DNA of 64,000 bases from Luteitalea sp. TBR-22 (GCF_016865485.1 NZ_AP024452.1:1-64000); one strand, 5' to 3'. Counted from the first letter of the stretch, positions 52,977 through 61,976 are shown. A program made the numbers and translations. Notes: a model not told the origin generated them from the letters alone.

Positions 52977-53032
52977 GGGTGACGACAGGAGTCTACGGTA
53001 GGGCCGCCCGCTCCGACCTGCCTCCCGACTCC

Positions 53033-53048
53033 GTCAGGTTTGTGTCAG
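53033..53048. promoter_or_regulatory. GTCAG-N6-GTCAG box 3, upstream of the kinase-regulator operon
   Basis: GTCAG, 6 bp, GTCAG, in the 86-bp gap between the DUF2141 gene and the kinase. This position would suit autoregulation by the OmpR-type regulator. Confidence 0.55.
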
Positions 53049-53062
53049 CTCCGGACCCACGC

Positions 53063-53506
53063 CTACTGCATGGTGACAGTGATCGACATCTCCGCCTTCA
53101 CGGTGAACTGCGCATCCTTGAACGAGGGCGGGCCCATGCGCCCCTTCGCGTCGTTGGACGCACCGGTCGGTTCCTTCGGGATGCCGATGAAGTTCGTGTC
53201 CATCCGACCGTTGCCGTTGACGTCGTGATACGCCGACACCGCGTAGGTGCCGGGCCCGAGGTTCCGGAACGCCACCGTGGCCGATCCGCCCACGATCGAG
53301 ACCCGCTGTCTGGCAACCGCCTTCTCCGGATCCTTGGGAAACGCAGGGGCCTGATCGAACAGCGCCACTTCGACCGCGCCCTTGTCCGACCTGAATCCCC
53401 TCAGGTTCACGGTGAGGGTGAGGGGCTCGGCCGAGAGGACGACCTCGGCGAGCAGGCACAGGAGCGTGATCGTGTTCACGAACATGGCCCTCTGCCGCGC
53501 GTTCAC
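53063..53506 (-). CDS. DUF2141-family exported protein
   Basis: The 147-residue protein has a signal peptide (NTITLLCLLAEVVLSA) and the DUF2141 beta-sandwich: LTVNLRGFRSDKGAVEVALFD, LGPGTYAVSAYHDVNGNGRMDTNFIGIPKEPTG. The DVNGNGRMD loop may bind calcium. Its role is unknown. It overlaps the membrane-fusion gene by 4 nt and is the last gene of the exporter operon. Confidence 0.85.
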   Translation of the reverse strand: MNARQRAMFVNTITLLCLLAEVVLSAEPLTLTVNLRGFRSDKGAVEVALFDQAPAFPKDPEKAVARQRVSIVGGSATVAFRNLGPGTYAVSAYHDVNGNGRMDTNFIGIPKEPTGASNDAKGRMGPPSFKDAQFTVKAEMSITVTMQ

Positions 53507-54558
53507 TGGCGACCTCCAGTACGGGCGTCGATGAAGACGTCCACCTGTTGTCCCGGGAACGGCTGGTTCTCCTTCGCGTCAATCCGATAGATCACCTGCA
53601 GGACGCGTGTGTCGACGCGTTCGGCAGCATTGCTCGACAGCGAGCGCTTGGCGACCACATAGGGCTCGAAGCGCACGAAGCGCAGGGGCAGCCGGCGACT
53701 GCCGTCGCCGCGCAGCAGGGCGTAGGCGGCCGCCTGTGGCCGGACCTTCGGGGCGTCGTACTCGTCGATCTCCGCCCGCACGTGCAGGTCGTCGGTGGCG
53801 CCGAGCAGAATCAACGCGTCGCCGCCCCGTGCCGGATCCGCGGACTCACCGGCCCTGACCTTCACCTGCAGGCACTGCCCGGCGGCCGGGGCCCGCACGG
53901 TGAGTCGCGCGAGTTCCGCCTCGGCCCGGGCCAGTTCCGCCTCGGCCAGCTTCAACTCGCTGGCGAGCACCTGCTGATCCGCCATCCAACTGCCGGCACG
54001 AACCAGCCTGAGCTGAGCCTCGGCGGCCTCGAGACGCGCCTCGGCGCTGCGGACCGCATGACGCCGGCTCTCCAGTTCATCGGCCGGCACCAGGTCGGGG
54101 GTTGCCTCACGGCGCGTCAGCTGGGCGCGCTGATCGGCAAGGCTCGCTTCGGCCTCGCGCACCTGGGCGACGAGCGGGTCGACCTCCTCGGAGCGAGGGA
54201 AGCTGGACAGCCTGGCCTGCTTCTGCCGCACGTTCGCAACGGCGGCCCGTCGCACCGACACCTCGGCCTGCAGCGCGCGGTCGTCCAACTGGAACAGGGG
54301 GTCGCCGGCGCGAACCGCCTGCCCCACCCGGACGAAGACGGCCGTTACCAGCCCGGATGCCGGAGCGCCAATCGAGATGCTCTCCGAGCTCGGCTCCACG
54401 AGTCCGGTGCCGCTCACGGCACGGTCGAACCCGTTCGCGGGTGGCGCCTCCACCGGGATCGCTGTCGGCACGTTTGCCGACGTCGCAGGCACGCGCACGA
54501 GCGCGAAGACGAGCCCGGCGGCTGCGAGCATCGGAATGACGAGGCGAATGAACTTCAT
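53503..54558 (-). CDS. HlyD-family membrane fusion protein of an ABC exporter
   Basis: From ATG 54558 the 351-residue protein has an N-terminal membrane anchor (VIPMLAAAGLVFALVRV), a lipoyl half (ISIGAPASGLVTAVFVRVGQAVRAGDPLFQLD), a long helical hairpin (about 100-215, heptad-rich) and a beta-barrel. It ends with NQPFPGQQVDVFIDAR. It links the inner-membrane MacB-like transporter to the periplasm. It overlaps both neighbours by 4 nt, so it is tightly co-translated. Confidence 0.9.
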   Translation of the reverse strand: MKFIRLVIPMLAAAGLVFALVRVPATSANVPTAIPVEAPPANGFDRAVSGTGLVEPSSESISIGAPASGLVTAVFVRVGQAVRAGDPLFQLDDRALQAEVSVRRAAVANVRQKQARLSSFPRSEEVDPLVAQVREAEASLADQRAQLTRREATPDLVPADELESRRHAVRSAEARLEAAEAQLRLVRAGSWMADQQVLASELKLAEAELARAEAELARLTVRAPAAGQCLQVKVRAGESADPARGGDALILLGATDDLHVRAEIDEYDAPKVRPQAAAYALLRGDGSRRLPLRFVRFEPYVVAKRSLSSNAAERVDTRVLQVIYRIDAKENQPFPGQQVDVFIDARTGGRQ

Positions 54559-55274
54559 GGCTGGTTCTCCGGGGAAACCTGTGTGTCGTCGGCCACGACC
54601 AGGCCGTCGTTCAGGGTGACGATGCGGTCGGCGAATCCGAAGACGCGGGAATCGTGCGTCACCACGATGAGCGTCCTGCCGTCCACGGTCACCAGGTCGC
54701 GCAGCAGCTGCATGACCAGGCGACCGTTCTCCGCGTCGAGCGCGCTGGTGGGTTCGTCGCACACCACCAGGTGCGGGTCGTGCACGAGGGCGCGGGCGAT
54801 CGCGACCCGCTGCTGTTGCCCGCCCGAGAGCTGCCTCGGCAGGTTGTCGAGCCGTTGGCCGAGTCCCACACGGCGGAGCATGGCGGCGGCGCGCTGCTCG
54901 GCATCGCGACGTCGAGCGCCGTTGAGCAACAGCGGCAGCGAGACGTTCTCGACGGCGGTCAGCGCCGGGATCAGGTTGAATGCCTGGAACACGAACCCGA
55001 TCTCGACCCCGCGCCGATGTGTGCGCTCTTCGGGTCGGGCGTCGCGCCAGCTGCGGCCGCCGACCAGGCAGTCACCCTCGTCGGCGTCCATCACCCCCGC
55101 GATGATCGAGATGAGCGTCGTCTTGCCGCAGCCGGACGGCCCCGACAGCACCACCAACTGGCGCTCAGGGATCTCCAGGTCGATGCCGCGCAGGGCGTGC
55201 ACGGGCTGTCCTCCCATCCAGTACTGCTTGCGCAGGGCGCGGCAGGACACCGCCGGATGCAGGGATTGGTTCAT
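54555..55274 (-). CDS. ABC transporter ATP-binding protein (MacB/LolD type)
   Basis: The 239-residue ATPase has Walker A GPSGCGKTT, Q-loop in FVFQAFNLIPALT, signature LSGGQQQRVAIARAL, Walker B LVVCDEPTSALD and the H-loop THDSR. The FNLIPALTAVENV segment is typical of the MacB/LolD exporter group. It overlaps the fusion-protein gene by 4 nt and follows the permease by 12 nt. Confidence 0.95.
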   Translation of the reverse strand: MNQSLHPAVSCRALRKQYWMGGQPVHALRGIDLEIPERQLVVLSGPSGCGKTTLISIIAGVMDADEGDCLVGGRSWRDARPEERTHRRGVEIGFVFQAFNLIPALTAVENVSLPLLLNGARRRDAEQRAAAMLRRVGLGQRLDNLPRQLSGGQQQRVAIARALVHDPHLVVCDEPTSALDAENGRLVMQLLRDLVTVDGRTLIVVTHDSRVFGFADRIVTLNDGLVVADDTQVSPENQP

Positions 55275-55286
55275 GGCCGTCCTCCG

Positions 55287-56426
55287 TCAGCCGTTGAAGA
55301 CCGCCGACGGCGGCAGCCTGAGGATGCGGCGCACGCTGAGCAGCGCGCTCACCACGGCGATCAGCAGGATCGCCGCGCCCACCGCGCCGATCAGCCAGTA
55401 CGGTGTGCGAATCGTCAGCGCGGAGTTGCGCGCAAGGTAGCCAATCCAGGCCGCGATGCCGGCGCCGATGCCGAATCCCTGCAGGGCCACCGTGGCCGAC
55501 TGCAAGGCCACCATGCCGACGATCCGTCGGTCGGTCGCCCCCATCGCCTTCATCACGCCGAAGTAGCGCAAGTTGTCCTGGATGAAGGCGAAGAACGTCT
55601 GTCCTGCCACCGCCAGGCCGATCAGGAAGCCGAGGCCAAGGGTCAGTCCGAAGTTCTGCGCGATTCCTGTGGCGCCGAAGATGTAGCGCACGGTGCTGCG
55701 AGCGAACTCCGGCCCGGTTCGCGCGCCGAGGCCCGTCTCGCGCTCGATGCGGCGTGCCAGGTCGACAGGGTCGACGCCATCGGCTGCCTTGACCAGGATG
55801 AACGTCAGCGGCTTGCGCTCCGGCGGGGCGAACGCGATCGCCCGCTGGTACGTGGTGAACAGCGTCGGTACCGTGTCGAAGCTCGGCGTGATGCGCACGA
55901 AGCCCGCGATCACGGCCCGGCGATCGTTCAACTCGAGCGTGTCTCCGAGGCGCAGGGGACGGTCGGGCCGGGACAGCTTGCCGGCCGCCTCGGCGCGATC
56001 GACGAACACGGCATCAGCCCTGCGAAGGTCCGCCAACCTCCCTTCCAGCACGACGGGCGGGCCCGCGGTCAGCGTCGCATCGTCGATGCCCACCAGGGTG
56101 CACGTCTGGAAGTCGCCATTGGCGAGGCGGGCCTTCACCTTCCCCCGAAGCATCGGGACCGCCCAGCGCACGCCATCGACGCCGCGCACCCGCGAGAGCT
56201 CCACCTCACGCATCCCGACGGTGTTGTCGATGGCGGTCACCGTCGGGTCCATCACCCAGACGTCGGCGATGCCGGCATCGGTGATGGGCGCCGTCATGCG
56301 CCCGACCAGCCCGACGAAGATCGAGCCGAACAGGCTGAGCAGCAGCGAGGCGAACACCATCCCCGAGAGGATTCCGAGGTACTTGGCGCGGTCGCCCGTC
56401 AGCATCTTCAGCGGGATGTGGTTCAC
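55287..56426 (-). CDS. ABC transporter permease (MacB/FtsX family)
   Basis: From GTG 56426 the 379-residue permease has one N-terminal membrane helix (YLGILSGMVFASLLLSLFGSIFVGLV), a large periplasmic domain (about 45-245) and three C-terminal helices (FGLTLGLGFLIGLAVAGQTFFAFI; MVALQSATVALQGFGIGAGIAAWIG; LIGAVGAAILLIAVVSALL). This is the FtsX/MacB topology. It ends RLPPSAVFNG. GAGGGG lies before the GTG. With the ATPase and HlyD-like protein it should form a tripartite exporter; the cargo is unknown. Confidence 0.9.
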   Translation of the reverse strand: MNHIPLKMLTGDRAKYLGILSGMVFASLLLSLFGSIFVGLVGRMTAPITDAGIADVWVMDPTVTAIDNTVGMREVELSRVRGVDGVRWAVPMLRGKVKARLANGDFQTCTLVGIDDATLTAGPPVVLEGRLADLRRADAVFVDRAEAAGKLSRPDRPLRLGDTLELNDRRAVIAGFVRITPSFDTVPTLFTTYQRAIAFAPPERKPLTFILVKAADGVDPVDLARRIERETGLGARTGPEFARSTVRYIFGATGIAQNFGLTLGLGFLIGLAVAGQTFFAFIQDNLRYFGVMKAMGATDRRIVGMVALQSATVALQGFGIGAGIAAWIGYLARNSALTIRTPYWLIGAVGAAILLIAVVSALLSVRRILRLPPSAVFNG

Positions 56427-56436
56427 GGCACACCCC

Positions 56437-57102
56437 TCAGCGACGGAAGAACCGCTTGAGCTCGGGTCCGAACTCCTGCACCACGTTGACTGCCGTGTTG
56501 ACGCCGACCTGGATGGCGCCCGCCCGAACGCCCTCTCCCGTGGCGCGGTAGCGGTCCGGATACCAGGTCTCGGTCGCGATCGCGCCCCCACCGAACACGC
56601 CACCGATGTACGCGACGTTGGGCACCGTCCTGCCCGAGCCGGTCCGGGTCAGGAACGTCCGCGACAGTGCGTATCCGAGTCGCTTCACGCCGCCCGTGCA
56701 CGTGCAGCGGCGGTACCCGGTCTCCGTCCCCAGCGCTGCCGCCGACGAGTGGTAGAGCGCGGTCTGCAACTGGTACTGGGCCGCACGGCGCACCAGCCTG
56801 TTGCCGAAGCCGCTCCAACCCTCGCCGTACTCTGCGGGCTGGTTGCGCCGCTGCTCCCCCAGGGCCGGCATCACCGTTGCGAAGTACGGCCCCGGCGACA
56901 GGAAGGCGTCGTTGACGTAGTTGCGCCACCGCTCGTCGCGGGTGACGGGCGGCGCATCTTTTCGTGGAGTGTCACTCGAAACCACGCCGGGGTCCGGCGG
57001 GGCTTCCTGGGCGTTCGCGACGCCCAGCGCAGCGAGAAACGCGATGCACGTGAAGAGGATGATGGGGTTGATCACCAGCGGGGTCCTTGTCTGAAGACTC
57101 AC
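56437..57102 (-). CDS. Hypothetical exported protein, first gene of the exporter operon
   Basis: I do not recognise the family. The 221-residue product has a signal peptide (NPIILFTCIAFLAALGVANA) followed by a mostly helical body. It has a CTC pair (RRCTCTGG), a Gly-rich stretch (VAYIGGVFGGGAIAT), and WYPDRYRATGEG near the end. It starts (GTG 57102) on the exporter side of the divergent TetR promoter region and ends 10 bp before the permease start, so it is probably the leading gene of the five-gene operon. An outer-membrane or periplasmic role in the same exporter is an inference. Confidence 0.7.
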   Translation of the reverse strand: MSLQTRTPLVINPIILFTCIAFLAALGVANAQEAPPDPGVVSSDTPRKDAPPVTRDERWRNYVNDAFLSPGPYFATVMPALGEQRRNQPAEYGEGWSGFGNRLVRRAAQYQLQTALYHSSAAALGTETGYRRCTCTGGVKRLGYALSRTFLTRTGSGRTVPNVAYIGGVFGGGAIATETWYPDRYRATGEGVRAGAIQVGVNTAVNVVQEFGPELKRFFRR

Positions 57103-57149
57103 TCCAGCCCTTCGGACGCGCTCGTTTTCGTGTAAGATTCAAAAATTCG

Positions 57150-57181
57150 ATCAGCACACTAAACATCGACTGGTGCTCGAT
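57150..57181. promoter_or_regulatory. Candidate TetR operator between the exporter operon and the TetR gene
   Basis: ATCAGCAC (57150-57157) and GTGCTCGAT (57173-57181) form an imperfect inverted repeat in the divergent promoter region. TetR regulators commonly bind such dyads to repress an adjacent exporter. Confidence 0.35.
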
Positions 57182-57241
57182 TCGGTTCTCGCCTGCGGGC
57201 AGTTTCCTGATGCATCATCGGGGCGGAGGTCGACCAGGCTC

Positions 57242-57877
57242 GTGGCCAACGCCAACCGCCCCAGCATCCGGGAGATCAACAAGCAGCGGCTCCGGCAGGA
57301 CATCCTCGACGCCGCCGGACGGCTGTTCTCGGCAGAGGGCTACCAGAACGTCACCTTCCGCCGGATCGCCGAGGAGGTCGGCTACTCGCAGAGCGCGCTC
57401 TTCTACTACTTCAAGGACAAGGAAGAGGTGGTGAAGGCGCTGTGCGTGCAGACCTTCGAGGGCCTGTCGAAGATCTCCGCCGCGCTGCTCGCCGAACTGC
57501 CGGACCCACTGGAGCGGCTGCTGAAGATGTCTCGCGCCTACATCCAGTTCGGTCGCGAGCACCCGCACCACTACCGGCTGGTCTTCGATCCGTCATCTGA
57601 ACTGATCGGGCAGAACCGGGTCGAGTTCATCGGCGAGATCGGCCGCGAGCAGTTCTCGCTGTTCCGTCAGCTCATCGCCGACTGCGTCGAAGCCGGTGCG
57701 TTCGCGGCTGGCGCGCCCGACGTCCTGAGCCCGGCCTGGATGTCCGCCATCCATGGGTTGACGAGCTTCCTGATCATCCACGCGCACTCGCCCTGGGTGA
57801 ACCCGCCGGTGCTCATCGACGCGCTGCTCGACCGCCTGGTGGTGGGGTTCCAGCAGGGCCCGCCATCACGCCCCTGA
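57242..57877 (+). CDS. TetR/AcrR-family transcriptional regulator
   Basis: From GTG 57242 the 211-residue protein has the TetR helix-turn-helix: RQDILDAAGRLFSAEGYQNV, then FRRIAEEVGYSQSALFYYFKDKEEV. A helical ligand-binding domain follows (RAYIQFGREHPHHYRLVFDP, then SAIHGLTSFLIIHAHSPW). GTG 57173 would add 23 residues but lies inside the inverted repeat. It is divergent from the exporter operon and is its likely repressor. Confidence 0.9.
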   Translation: MANANRPSIREINKQRLRQDILDAAGRLFSAEGYQNVTFRRIAEEVGYSQSALFYYFKDKEEVVKALCVQTFEGLSKISAALLAELPDPLERLLKMSRAYIQFGREHPHHYRLVFDPSSELIGQNRVEFIGEIGREQFSLFRQLIADCVEAGAFAAGAPDVLSPAWMSAIHGLTSFLIIHAHSPWVNPPVLIDALLDRLVVGFQQGPPSRP

Positions 57878-57972
57878 TCAGCAGCACGATGGCCGATCAA
57901 CACTGGTGTCGTCCGCTGGCGTGCAACCCGACCCCCCAACGAACCAGGATGCCGAAGCGCAGGAGTCCCTCA

Positions 57973-59115
57973 ATGACCCTCATCGCTCGACTGGCCACCA
58001 TCGCCGCGACCGTCGTCGGCGTCACCCTCGTCGCGCTCCACGCGCAGCAGGCACGGACCTCGTCGAAGGCGCTACCCCTCGAGAAGATCATGCTGCCGCC
58101 GGGCTTCACGATCAGCATATGGGCGCAGGGCGTGAAGAACGCCCGCCAGATGGCCGTCGGCAGCAAGGGGACCGTGTTCGTAGGGAGTCGTCAGGCGGGC
58201 CTGGTGCACGCCGTGGTCGACAGCAACGGCGACAACAAGGCCGACAAGGTCTACGTCATCGCGAAAGGCCTCGACCAGCCGAGCGGCGTCGCCTTCAGGG
58301 ACGGCGCGCTCTACGTGGCCGACATCAGCAAGATCTACAGGTTCGACGATATCGAGGCGAAGCTCGCGGCTCCGCCCAAGCCGGTGCTCGTCACCAACAC
58401 CTACCCGACCGAGGGCCACCACGGCTGGAAGTTCATCGCCTTCGGCCCGGATGGCTGGCTCTACGTGCCGGTCGGCGCGCCGTGCAACGTGTGCGACAAG
58501 CGGTCCGAGAATCCGGTGTTCGCCACGGTGACGCGCATCAGGCCCGACGGCACCGGTCGCGAGATCTGGGCGCACGGCATCCGCAACAGCGTCGGCTTCG
58601 ACTGGCACCCGGGCACGAAGACGATCTTCATCACCTCGAACGGCCGCGACATGCTTGGCGACGACGTGCCGCCCGACACGCTGAACCACGCGCCGACGCA
58701 GGGCCTCGACTTCGGGTTCCCGTACTGCCACGCCGGCGAGATCGCCGATCCCGAGTTCGGGTCGAAGCGCCCGTGCAGCGAGTTCACGAAGCCGGCGCAC
58801 AAGTTCGGCGCGCACGTCGCGTCGATCGGCGCGCGCTTCTACACCGGCACGGCCTTCCCCGCCGAGTACCGGAACCAGCTGTTCGTCGCAGAGCACGGCT
58901 CGTGGAACCGCAGCACGCCGGTCGGCTACCGCGTGTCGGTCGTGACGATGGACGACAAGGCCAACGTGACCGGCTACAAGCCGTTCGCGCAGGGCTGGCT
59001 GCAGGGCGGCGACGCCTGGGGCCGCCCGGCCGACGTGCAGCCCCTCCCCGATGGCTCCCTGCTCGTGAGCGACGACAAGTCGGACGTCATCTACAGGATC
59101 GCGTACGGCAAGTGA
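57973..59115 (+). CDS. Exported sorbosone/glucose dehydrogenase-like beta-propeller protein
   Basis: The 380-residue protein starts with a signal peptide (IARLATIAATVVGVTLVALHA) and is a six-bladed propeller of the glucose/sorbosone dehydrogenase class. Marks are MLPPGFTISIWAQGVKNARQM, GLDQPSGVAFRDGALYVAD, EGHHGWKFIAFGPDGWLYV, HGIRNSVGFDWHPGTK and FVAEHGSWNRS. Four cysteines in PCNVCDK and YCHAGE/PCSEF may form disulfides. PQQ is the usual cofactor of this class, but its use here is not proven. AGGAG precedes ATG 57973 with good spacing. It overlaps the next gene by 4 nt (GTGA). Confidence 0.85.
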   Translation: MTLIARLATIAATVVGVTLVALHAQQARTSSKALPLEKIMLPPGFTISIWAQGVKNARQMAVGSKGTVFVGSRQAGLVHAVVDSNGDNKADKVYVIAKGLDQPSGVAFRDGALYVADISKIYRFDDIEAKLAAPPKPVLVTNTYPTEGHHGWKFIAFGPDGWLYVPVGAPCNVCDKRSENPVFATVTRIRPDGTGREIWAHGIRNSVGFDWHPGTKTIFITSNGRDMLGDDVPPDTLNHAPTQGLDFGFPYCHAGEIADPEFGSKRPCSEFTKPAHKFGAHVASIGARFYTGTAFPAEYRNQLFVAEHGSWNRSTPVGYRVSVVTMDDKANVTGYKPFAQGWLQGGDAWGRPADVQPLPDGSLLVSDDKSDVIYRIAYGK

Positions 59116-59411
59116 CCAGGACCATCTTCTGGCACCGCGACCTTCCGCCCCTCGACGCCGAGATCATCGGCGACCACATCGTGGAGGCCACGAGCCTGCA
59201 CGTGTCCGGCCGCATGGACCGTCGAGACGAGCTGTGGACCCGCTGCGAGGTCGACCTGATGACGAAGGTCGAGGCGCGCATCCGCGAGGAGATGGCGCGG
59301 CTCGGCGGGCGCTACGCGCACGTGCGCGAGGAGCACATCGACTCGCGCCACAACGACGCGACGGGCGAGGCTTGGCTCGCCGGCCGGTTCGGCTACACGC
59401 TGTACCGCTAG
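59112..59411 (+). CDS. Conserved small protein of unknown function
   Basis: The 99-residue product begins TRTIFWHRDLPPLDAEIIGDH and contains VEATSLHVSGRMDRRDELWTRC and EEHIDSRHNDATGEAWLAGRFGYTLYR. It has several His, Asp and Glu residues. There is no signal peptide or membrane segment. GTG 59112 overlaps the stop of the propeller gene, so translation is coupled and the two are likely functionally linked. I do not recognise the family. Confidence 0.7.
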   Translation: MTRTIFWHRDLPPLDAEIIGDHIVEATSLHVSGRMDRRDELWTRCEVDLMTKVEARIREEMARLGGRYAHVREEHIDSRHNDATGEAWLAGRFGYTLYR

Positions 59412-60344
59412 TCAGGCGTCACGCGTGAGCATGTAGTGCAGGGCGAATCGACGTCGCCCGCGCGCGTCCTTCGTCGGCCGGAACAGCGGCAGCGATCCCC
59501 CCAGCACGAGACGGGCGTACGGGCCGGTGAGATCGGTCACCCACGTGCCGAGAAGGAGGTCGTCGTCCAGGCGGCGCAGCTCCGGCGCCGCAGCGACCAG
59601 GTCGGGCCCGGTGAGATGATCGACGAGCGCCGGTGGGAGGACGCCTCGCCCGGCATCGGTGGGCTCGAGGCGACTCTCCACCGGCCCCCGAGTGCTTGAC
59701 GAGCACGTCAGGTGCGCCACGCCGACGCTCTGTCGCCCATGCACCAGGTCCATGCGCCACCGGCCGAGCAGGTGACGTCTGCTGACCGCGGTCGCGCGTC
59801 GGACCAGCGCCTCGTGATCGTCGACGCCCGCTTGCCCGAACCCGTACCGTCGGAGCAATGGCGCCGTCCAGCCGCGACGCCCGCCCGGGAACTGCCCGGT
59901 GTAACCGCGATACAGGATCACGTCCGTGCTGACCATCTTCATCGTGTCGTAGAAGATGTGCTCGAACACCGGATCGGTATAGCGCAGCAGGATGTAGCGA
60001 CCCGCGTCGAGGTCGTTCACCGGCTGCTCGAGCGTGACTTCCTCGAGGACGTGCTTGAGGTTCACGCGGCCATCGAGGTACTGCGTCTCGCCGAGACACC
60101 GTGCCCGCTGCATCCAGAAACGCTTGGCGTATCCGGTCGACAGGCGTGCCGCGACCTCGTCGAGGGGCAGTCCCTTCGGCAGGAAGCCCTTCCAGCGCGC
60201 GTCGTTGACGATCTCGCGACGCGACACGTCGATGCGGTGCGCGCCGGTGTTCACGAAGGACGCGAGGGGCAGCGTCGTCGCCTGCCTGAACAGGGCATCG
60301 AGTTCGACATCCGTGGATGCGATCAACCGGTCGGCTTCGAGCAT
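59412..60344 (-). CDS. Protein of unknown function
   Basis: I do not recognise this 310-residue product. From ATG 60344 it reads MLEADRLIASTDVELDALFRQA. The middle is rich in Tyr and charged residues (YILLRYTDPVFEHIFYDTMKM, then VILYRGYTGQFPGGRRGW), and the C-terminal half contains LLLGTWVTDLTGPYARLVLGG, a beta-structured stretch resembling a lipocalin-type strand pair. There is no signal peptide. It converges with the 99-residue gene, stop next to stop. Longer frames upstream to 60581 overlap the next gene's promoter and look non-coding. Confidence 0.7.
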   Translation of the reverse strand: MLEADRLIASTDVELDALFRQATTLPLASFVNTGAHRIDVSRREIVNDARWKGFLPKGLPLDEVAARLSTGYAKRFWMQRARCLGETQYLDGRVNLKHVLEEVTLEQPVNDLDAGRYILLRYTDPVFEHIFYDTMKMVSTDVILYRGYTGQFPGGRRGWTAPLLRRYGFGQAGVDDHEALVRRATAVSRRHLLGRWRMDLVHGRQSVGVAHLTCSSSTRGPVESRLEPTDAGRGVLPPALVDHLTGPDLVAAAPELRRLDDDLLLGTWVTDLTGPYARLVLGGSLPLFRPTKDARGRRRFALHYMLTRDA

Positions 60345-60511
60345 GGGACGCTCCGTTCGGGCAAGGGCGGGCAGGGCGTCCGTGGCGAGGATGCCTCGAA
60401 GGGCAAGAACGCTCGAGCCTGGCGCCCCGTACAGTCGGATCGGACCGCGACAACCTCCGGCTGATGTTCGGCATGCAGCCGTTCTGAGCCAGCGTGCTAA
60501 CCTCGGCCGCC

Positions 60512-61963
60512 ATGAACAGCGCCGAGATGATCCGGACCGGGATGTTGCTGGCGTTCGTCCTGGCGACTGGTGCGTCGGCACAGGAACGGACGCGTGAACA
60601 GACCGACTTCCCGCGCGAGGAGTTCGCGGCGCGTCGCACCGCGGTCTTCGAACGCATCGGCCGCAACGCCATCGCCGTGGTGCAGGGCGCGGCCAACGTC
60701 GGCGCCTTCGCCCGCTTCCGCCAGTCCAACGAGTTCTACTACCTGACCGGCGTCGAGATCCCGCACGCCTACCTCGTGCTCGACGGCCGCAACCGCCGGA
60801 CCTCGCTGTACGTGCCCCACCGCAACGAGGCGCGTGAGCGGAACGAGGGCAAGGTCCTCTCGGCCGAGGACGCGCCGGCGATCGTCGCCTCGACGGGCGT
60901 CGACGAGGTCCACGGCGTCGAGCTGCTCGCCCAGCACCTGTCGCGCCCCCTCATCAAGACACCCGTGCCGCAGCTGTACACGCCGTTCAGCCCCGCCGAG
61001 GGCCGGGTGGCGAGCCGCGACGAGATCCTGACCGGCACCGCCGGCAACGTGAGCGACCCGTGGGACGGACGGCCGTCGCGCGAGGGTGTCTTCCTGAACC
61101 ACCTGCGCACGCGGTTCCCGCAGTTCGCGTTGCAGGACCTCAGCCCTATCCTCGACGACCTCCGCCTCGTCAAGAGTCCTCGCGAGATCGCCCTGATCCG
61201 TCAGGCGTCACAGCTGGCCGGCCTGGCGCTGCTGGAAGCCATGCGCAGCACGCAGGCGGGGGTCATGGAGTATCAGCTCGACGCTGCGGCCCGTTACGTG
61301 TTCCAGGTCAACGGCGCCCGCGACGAGGGCTACGCCTCGATCACCGCCGGCGGCACCAACGCCTGGTGGGGACACTACTTCCACAACGACAGCGCGCTGA
61401 AGGACGGCGACCTGGTGCTGATGGACTACGCGCCCGACTACCGCTACTACACGAGCGACGTCACGCGGATGTGGCCGGTCAACGGCCGGTTCAGCCCGGC
61501 GCAGCGCGCGCTGTACGGGTTCATCGCCGCCTATCGCGACGCCCTGGTCCGGCACATCCGCCCCGGCCTGACCGCCGACGAGATCCTCGATCGCGCCGCC
61601 GCCGACATGGCGACCGTGCTCGCGCGGACCACCTTCGGCAACGCCAACCACGAGCGCGCGGCGCGCGAAGCGCTGAAGTTCCGCGGCCATCTCTCGCACC
61701 CGGTCGGCCTGACCGTGCACGACGTCGGGACGTACCGGACAGGCCCGCTGCGCCCCGGCCAGGTGTTCTCGATCGATCCGATGCTCTGGGTGCCCGAGGA
61801 ACGCCTCTACGTGCGCGTCGAGGACGTCGTCGTGGTGACCGAGACCGGGGTGGAGAACTTCAGCGACTTCGTGCCGGTCGCGCCCGACGCCCTCGAGGCC
61901 ATCGTTCGGGAGCCGGGCATCCTGCAGTGGCGCGGCGCCACGCCGCTGCCGCTCCAGCGCTGA
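60512..61963 (+). CDS. Exported Xaa-Pro aminopeptidase-like protein (M24B)
   Basis: From ATG 60512 the 483-residue protein has a signal peptide (IRTGMLLAFVLATGASAQ), an aminopeptidase P N-terminal domain (FARFRQSNEFYYLTGVEIPHAYLVLDG) and a pita-bread catalytic domain. Metal ligands can be placed in LVLMDYAPDYRYYTSDVTR (two Asp), the histidine in LSHPVGLTVHDVG and the glutamates in VFSIDPMLWVPEE and VRVEDVVVVTETG. One change from the consensus GHGVGLDVHD is the SHPVGLTVHD motif. It removes N-terminal residues before proline. The M1 peptidase follows 13 bp later. Confidence 0.88.
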   Translation: MNSAEMIRTGMLLAFVLATGASAQERTREQTDFPREEFAARRTAVFERIGRNAIAVVQGAANVGAFARFRQSNEFYYLTGVEIPHAYLVLDGRNRRTSLYVPHRNEARERNEGKVLSAEDAPAIVASTGVDEVHGVELLAQHLSRPLIKTPVPQLYTPFSPAEGRVASRDEILTGTAGNVSDPWDGRPSREGVFLNHLRTRFPQFALQDLSPILDDLRLVKSPREIALIRQASQLAGLALLEAMRSTQAGVMEYQLDAAARYVFQVNGARDEGYASITAGGTNAWWGHYFHNDSALKDGDLVLMDYAPDYRYYTSDVTRMWPVNGRFSPAQRALYGFIAAYRDALVRHIRPGLTADEILDRAAADMATVLARTTFGNANHERAAREALKFRGHLSHPVGLTVHDVGTYRTGPLRPGQVFSIDPMLWVPEERLYVRVEDVVVVTETGVENFSDFVPVAPDALEAIVREPGILQWRGATPLPLQR

Positions 61964-61976
61964 GGTCGACACCAGC

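Noticed and set aside
52996-53020. Additional GTAG hairpin upstream of the sensor kinase
   Set aside because: GTAGGG is followed only by a 4-bp stem. It could be a decayed copy but cannot be supported.
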